Source: UBA961 sp041191145 (GTDB taxonomy: Bacteria > Bacteroidota > Ignavibacteria > Kapaibacteriales > UBA961). Taken from it: a stretch of DNA of 8,000 bases. A program made the position numbers and the translations under genes. The notes under the pieces were generated by a model. That model had not been told where the DNA came from. It searched no databases and saw only the letters and a program-made list of their open reading frames with translations. Of the stretch, positions 5,333 to 8,000 are shown piece after piece; the first letter of the stretch is position 1; every line of letters starts with the position of its first letter. The stretch is taken from contig JBEEPK010000114.1 in NCBI GenBank assembly GCA_041191145.1, positions 1 through 8,000 on the forward strand. The letters are read 5' to 3'.

Positions 5333-7500
5333 ATCTACCAGTTGAAGGCATGACATGTGCCGCCTGCGTGGCACGAGTCGAAAAGACCATCAAGAAAGTT
5401 GAAGGTGTATCGAATGCCACCGTCAATCTTGCTGCGGAAACCGTTCGCATTGAATTTGATGCCGAAGCAGTATCGCTTGATGCAATAGCCAATAGATTAC
5501 ATGAATCCGGTTATGAACTCATCATCAAGAAAGAACCTGATAATGTGTCGGAAAGACTCCTCGACCGAGAAATCGATATTCGCAGAGATTTCTTCATCAG
5601 TCTTGCATGCTCTCTTCCCGTTCTCATTCTCTCCATGGGCATGATGTGGGAGCCGATCTCAAGTGCAATTCCCATTCCGATGAATCTCCTGAATATCGGA
5701 TTCTGCATTTTATCACTCATTGTTCTCCTTATACCAGGTAGAAGATTTTTTGTCCCCGCCTGGAAATTAGCTCTGCATGGAGCTTCCGACATGAATACAC
5801 TCGTTTCACTCGGAACAGGAATGGCATGGCTTTATAGCACATTTGAATTATTATTTGGTGAACATGCAGGACATATTCAGCATCTGTATTATGATTCCAC
5901 AACCACCATCATCACATTGGTTTTGCTTGGAAAGATGCTTGAAACAAAAGCCAAGCGCAAAGCGGGAAATGCATTGCAATCATTATTGTCATTGCAATCA
6001 ACAAGAGCATTGAAAAAATCTCCTGATGGATCATTCATAGAGTGTAATGCTTCCGATATTCTCGTGGGTGATATCATGCTCATTCGCCCGGGTGAATCTT
6101 TTCCCATGGATGGCATTATCATCGAAGGATTCGGCATATGTGATGAATCCATGTTGACGGGAGAATCACATCCCATAACAAAACAGACTGGAGATTCCGT
6201 AACGGGCGGGACAATCAATATCGATGCATCCATGCAAGTGAAAGCCACGGCAATAGGCTCTGACACTGTATTATCCAAGATCACTTCAATCGTGAAAGAA
6301 GCGCAAGGTTCAAAAGCCGCGATTCAGTCTTTTGCAGACAAGATTTCATCAGTATTCGTGCCAAGCGTGCTCGGTATCAGTCTTCTGACATTCATTGTGT
6401 ATTATGTGATACTGAATTCCACTTTTGATGCAAGCATATTACCGGCAATATCGATACTTCTCATTGCTTGTCCATGCGCATTGGGACTTGCCACGCCGAC
6501 TGCCATCACGGTAGCCATCGGAGCAGGCGCAAAGCGAGGAATCATCATTCGCAATGCCGATGCACTCGAAAAGGCAGGTACGATTGACATCATCGCATTC
6601 GACAAAACAGGTACACTCACGATTGGCAAACCACAATTACAGTCGATTGAACTCTTACATACTCACTATTCACGAGAAGATATTCTGTCATTTGCAGCCG
6701 GCATCGAACAATATTCCATGCATCCATTTGCGCAAAGTATTGTGAGAGAAGTTGAGGTAATTCCACAAGCAGATGATGTCAGAGAATTACCCGGAAAAGG
6801 GATGAAAGGAATAGTATCCGGACATGAAATTCTGATCGGCAAACTTGATTGGATCAAAGAAGAAGGTCTGAATGTGGATACTGATCATTTCATGCAGAAA
6901 TATCATGAGGGAGAGTCTATTCTTGGAATGTGCATTAATGGTATTCCAAGTGCAATCTTCATCTTCTCAGATAGGGTGCGGAAAACTTCAAAAGAAATCA
7001 TTCAAACATTACATGATGATCAACTCCAAACAATGATGCTGAGTGGGGATCAAGAATCAACCGTGAAATCCATCTCGAATGAGCTTGGAATAATGCAATA
7101 TCATGCAGGACTTCTTCCACATGAGAAATTGGAGAAGATTTCCGGATTACAAAAAGCTGGACATCGCCTCGCCATGATTGGAGATGGTATCAATGATGCG
7201 CCAGCTCTTGCACAAGCACATCTTGGAATTGCGATGGGAAGCGGTACTGACATTGCCATGAATACCGCTGACATCACTATTATGAATACCGATTTGCATG
7301 CGGTGATCACTGCGATTCGATTATCGAAAAATACCATGCGCATCATCAAGCAAAATTTCTTTTGGGCTTTTGTTTTTAATATCATTGGAATACCACTTGC
7401 CGCTTTCGGATTATTGAATCCGATGTTTGCAGCAGGTGCAATGGCATGTAGTTCAGTAAGTGTGATCAGTAATTCATTGCGTTTATCAACACTCAAGTAA
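5323..7500 (+). CDS. copA: Cu(I)-exporting P1B-type ATPase (CopA-like)
   Basis: Pumps Cu(I) (or Ag(I)) out of the cytoplasm across the inner membrane, driven by ATP. The 725 residues are at the short end of the family because there is a single N-terminal metal-binding domain (GMTCAAC, Cys12 and Cys15). Helices 1-4 lie at about 90-107, 121-138, 156-178 and 192-204. The actuator domain carries TGES (279-282). Helix 6 contains the ion-binding CPC (Cys383-Pro384-Cys385). The P-domain has DKTGT with the phosphorylated Asp427; the N-domain has the P1B His467-Pro468; GDGIND is at 620-625. Helix 8 has MACSS (Met707, Ser711), which with CPC indicates the copper subgroup (P1B-1) and not Zn/Cd. In helix 7 the expected Tyr-Asn reads Phe685-Asn686. 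The ATG at 5323 starts just before the metal-binding domain. No copper chaperone, CsoR/CueR or Cox gene is adjacent, so detoxification and cuproenzyme loading cannot be separated from context. Confidence 0.95.
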   Translation: MIQNLPVEGMTCAACVARVEKTIKKVEGVSNATVNLAAETVRIEFDAEAVSLDAIANRLHESGYELIIKKEPDNVSERLLDREIDIRRDFFISLACSLPVLILSMGMMWEPISSAIPIPMNLLNIGFCILSLIVLLIPGRRFFVPAWKLALHGASDMNTLVSLGTGMAWLYSTFELLFGEHAGHIQHLYYDSTTTIITLVLLGKMLETKAKRKAGNALQSLLSLQSTRALKKSPDGSFIECNASDILVGDIMLIRPGESFPMDGIIIEGFGICDESMLTGESHPITKQTGDSVTGGTINIDASMQVKATAIGSDTVLSKITSIVKEAQGSKAAIQSFADKISSVFVPSVLGISLLTFIVYYVILNSTFDASILPAISILLIACPCALGLATPTAITVAIGAGAKRGIIIRNADALEKAGTIDIIAFDKTGTLTIGKPQLQSIELLHTHYSREDILSFAAGIEQYSMHPFAQSIVREVEVIPQADDVRELPGKGMKGIVSGHEILIGKLDWIKEEGLNVDTDHFMQKYHEGESILGMCINGIPSAIFIFSDRVRKTSKEIIQTLHDDQLQTMMLSGDQESTVKSISNELGIMQYHAGLLPHEKLEKISGLQKAGHRLAMIGDGINDAPALAQAHLGIAMGSGTDIAMNTADITIMNTDLHAVITAIRLSKNTMRIIKQNFFWAFVFNIIGIPLAAFGLLNPMFAAGAMACSSVSVISNSLRLSTLK

Positions 7501-7503
7501 AGT

Positions 7504-8000
7504 ATGATTCTCGGTTCTTCTTCATCTCCAATTGCATTTCAATGGGATGGTTGGTATGCTTCAGTAGGAGGCCGCAGTATCCATATTGCGGAAGTAGATA
7601 AGTATTTACATCAAATTCGTGAATTTCAATATCCTCGATTTACGGGTAAAGTGAATCACCAAAAGACACTCTTTGCATCAAATCAAGAAGCATCCGAGTA
7701 CATCAAGAAAATAGCTCGAGAATTAGGTGCCGATGAAGTGGGTATTGCTTTGATTGAGCCATCTGATATTTATAAAGGAAGGCATGTCACCGAGCCATTT
7801 GCCATCGTGGTCGGACAAAAAATGTTATGGCGTGAATTTCAGGGCGTACCCAATGAGCGCTCCGCAATTGAATGTCTGCGAGTGTACTTTACGCTTGGCG
7901 AAGTGGTGATTGCACTTGCACAGGAGATTCGCAAACTCGGTTATGCATGTACTGTTGAGCATCCCATTGGAGATAGCGATGTATTGCATGTACCACTTGC
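7504..8000 (+). CDS. QueG/reductive-dehalogenase-like iron-sulfur protein, 3' end missing
   Basis: The frame stays open from the ATG at 7504, three bases after the ATPase stop, to the window edge (165 complete codons). The visible part resembles the N-terminal half of the epoxyqueuosine reductase/reductive dehalogenase superfamily: ELGADEVGIALIEPSDIY (73-90), a strand FAIVVGQKM (99-107), a helix ending LAQEIRKLGYACTVEH (138-153), and DVLHVPL (159-165), where the family usually continues into a V-P-L-A-x-x-A-G-LGE-like region. Such proteins use a cobalamin-type cofactor and a double 4Fe-4S domain, but that cluster domain would lie beyond base 8000, so catalysis cannot be judged. The first ~50 residues (FQWDGWYASVGGRS, IREFQYPRF) are not typical of short QueG, so I do not assign queG. 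It is probably cotranscribed with the ATPase gene. An uncharacterised oxidoreductase of this superfamily is the safest call. Confidence 0.65.
   Translation, partial: MILGSSSSPIAFQWDGWYASVGGRSIHIAEVDKYLHQIREFQYPRFTGKVNHQKTLFASNQEASEYIKKIARELGADEVGIALIEPSDIYKGRHVTEPFAIVVGQKMLWREFQGVPNERSAIECLRVYFTLGEVVIALAQEIRKLGYACTVEHPIGDSDVLHVPL

Noticed and set aside
1..8000. tRNA or rRNA genes, CRISPR arrays, insertion sequences, phage genes
   Set aside because: No cloverleaf-like segments, regularly spaced repeats, transposase motifs or phage proteins were seen. The sequence is almost entirely filled by the listed genes.

Overview
The window is ordinary chromosomal DNA of moderate GC content (low-to-mid 40s percent by eye). 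It is densely coded, with every gene on the + strand. The best taxonomic clue is the C-terminal type IX secretion (T9SS type A) sorting domain on the serine hydrolase, which points to the Bacteroidota/FCB group. The general lack of Shine-Dalgarno sequences before the starts agrees with this. The YidC reads to me as more Chlorobi/Ignavibacteria/Kapaibacteria-like than classical Bacteroidia, but that is an impression from memory and not a search result.

Layout. Positions 1-1383 hold the 3' part of yidC (membrane protein insertase), whose start lies before the window. It overlaps tyrS (tyrosyl-tRNA synthetase, 1383-2606) by one base, so the two are probably translationally coupled housekeeping genes. 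A 157-bp intergenic stretch (2607-2763) carries two GC-rich hairpins. The first may be the tyrS terminator. The second contains a palindromic core that I recall as widespread in intergenic DNA of Bacteroidota and relatives. An 8-bp A/T inverted repeat encloses the second hairpin.

A second run of five genes follows with short gaps (28, 39, 62 and 3 bp): an exported beta-lactamase-fold serine hydrolase with a T9SS tail (2764-4065), a SOUL heme-binding protein with an N-terminal DUF2805-like domain (4094-4825), a small four-helix membrane protein (4865-5260), a Cu(I)-exporting P1B-type ATPase (5323-7500), and the 5' end of a QueG/reductive-dehalogenase-like iron-sulfur protein that runs off the window (7504-8000). 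The spacing permits one transcript, but a promoter could lie in the 62-bp gap before the ATPase. A shared job is not obvious. Three of the five products would handle heme, copper or iron-sulfur cofactors, a loose metal/redox theme that is inference only.

The most unusual item is the DUF2805-SOUL fusion. A small helix-turn-helix-looking domain, normally a stand-alone protein, is joined in frame through a short hydrophobic segment to a SOUL heme-binding domain. Secondary oddities are a possible hairpin that sequesters the copA start codon, a Tyr-to-Phe change in the copper-site motif of the ATPase, and a Lys where the YidC hydrophilic-groove Arg is expected. No RNA genes, CRISPR arrays, insertion sequences or phage genes are seen.
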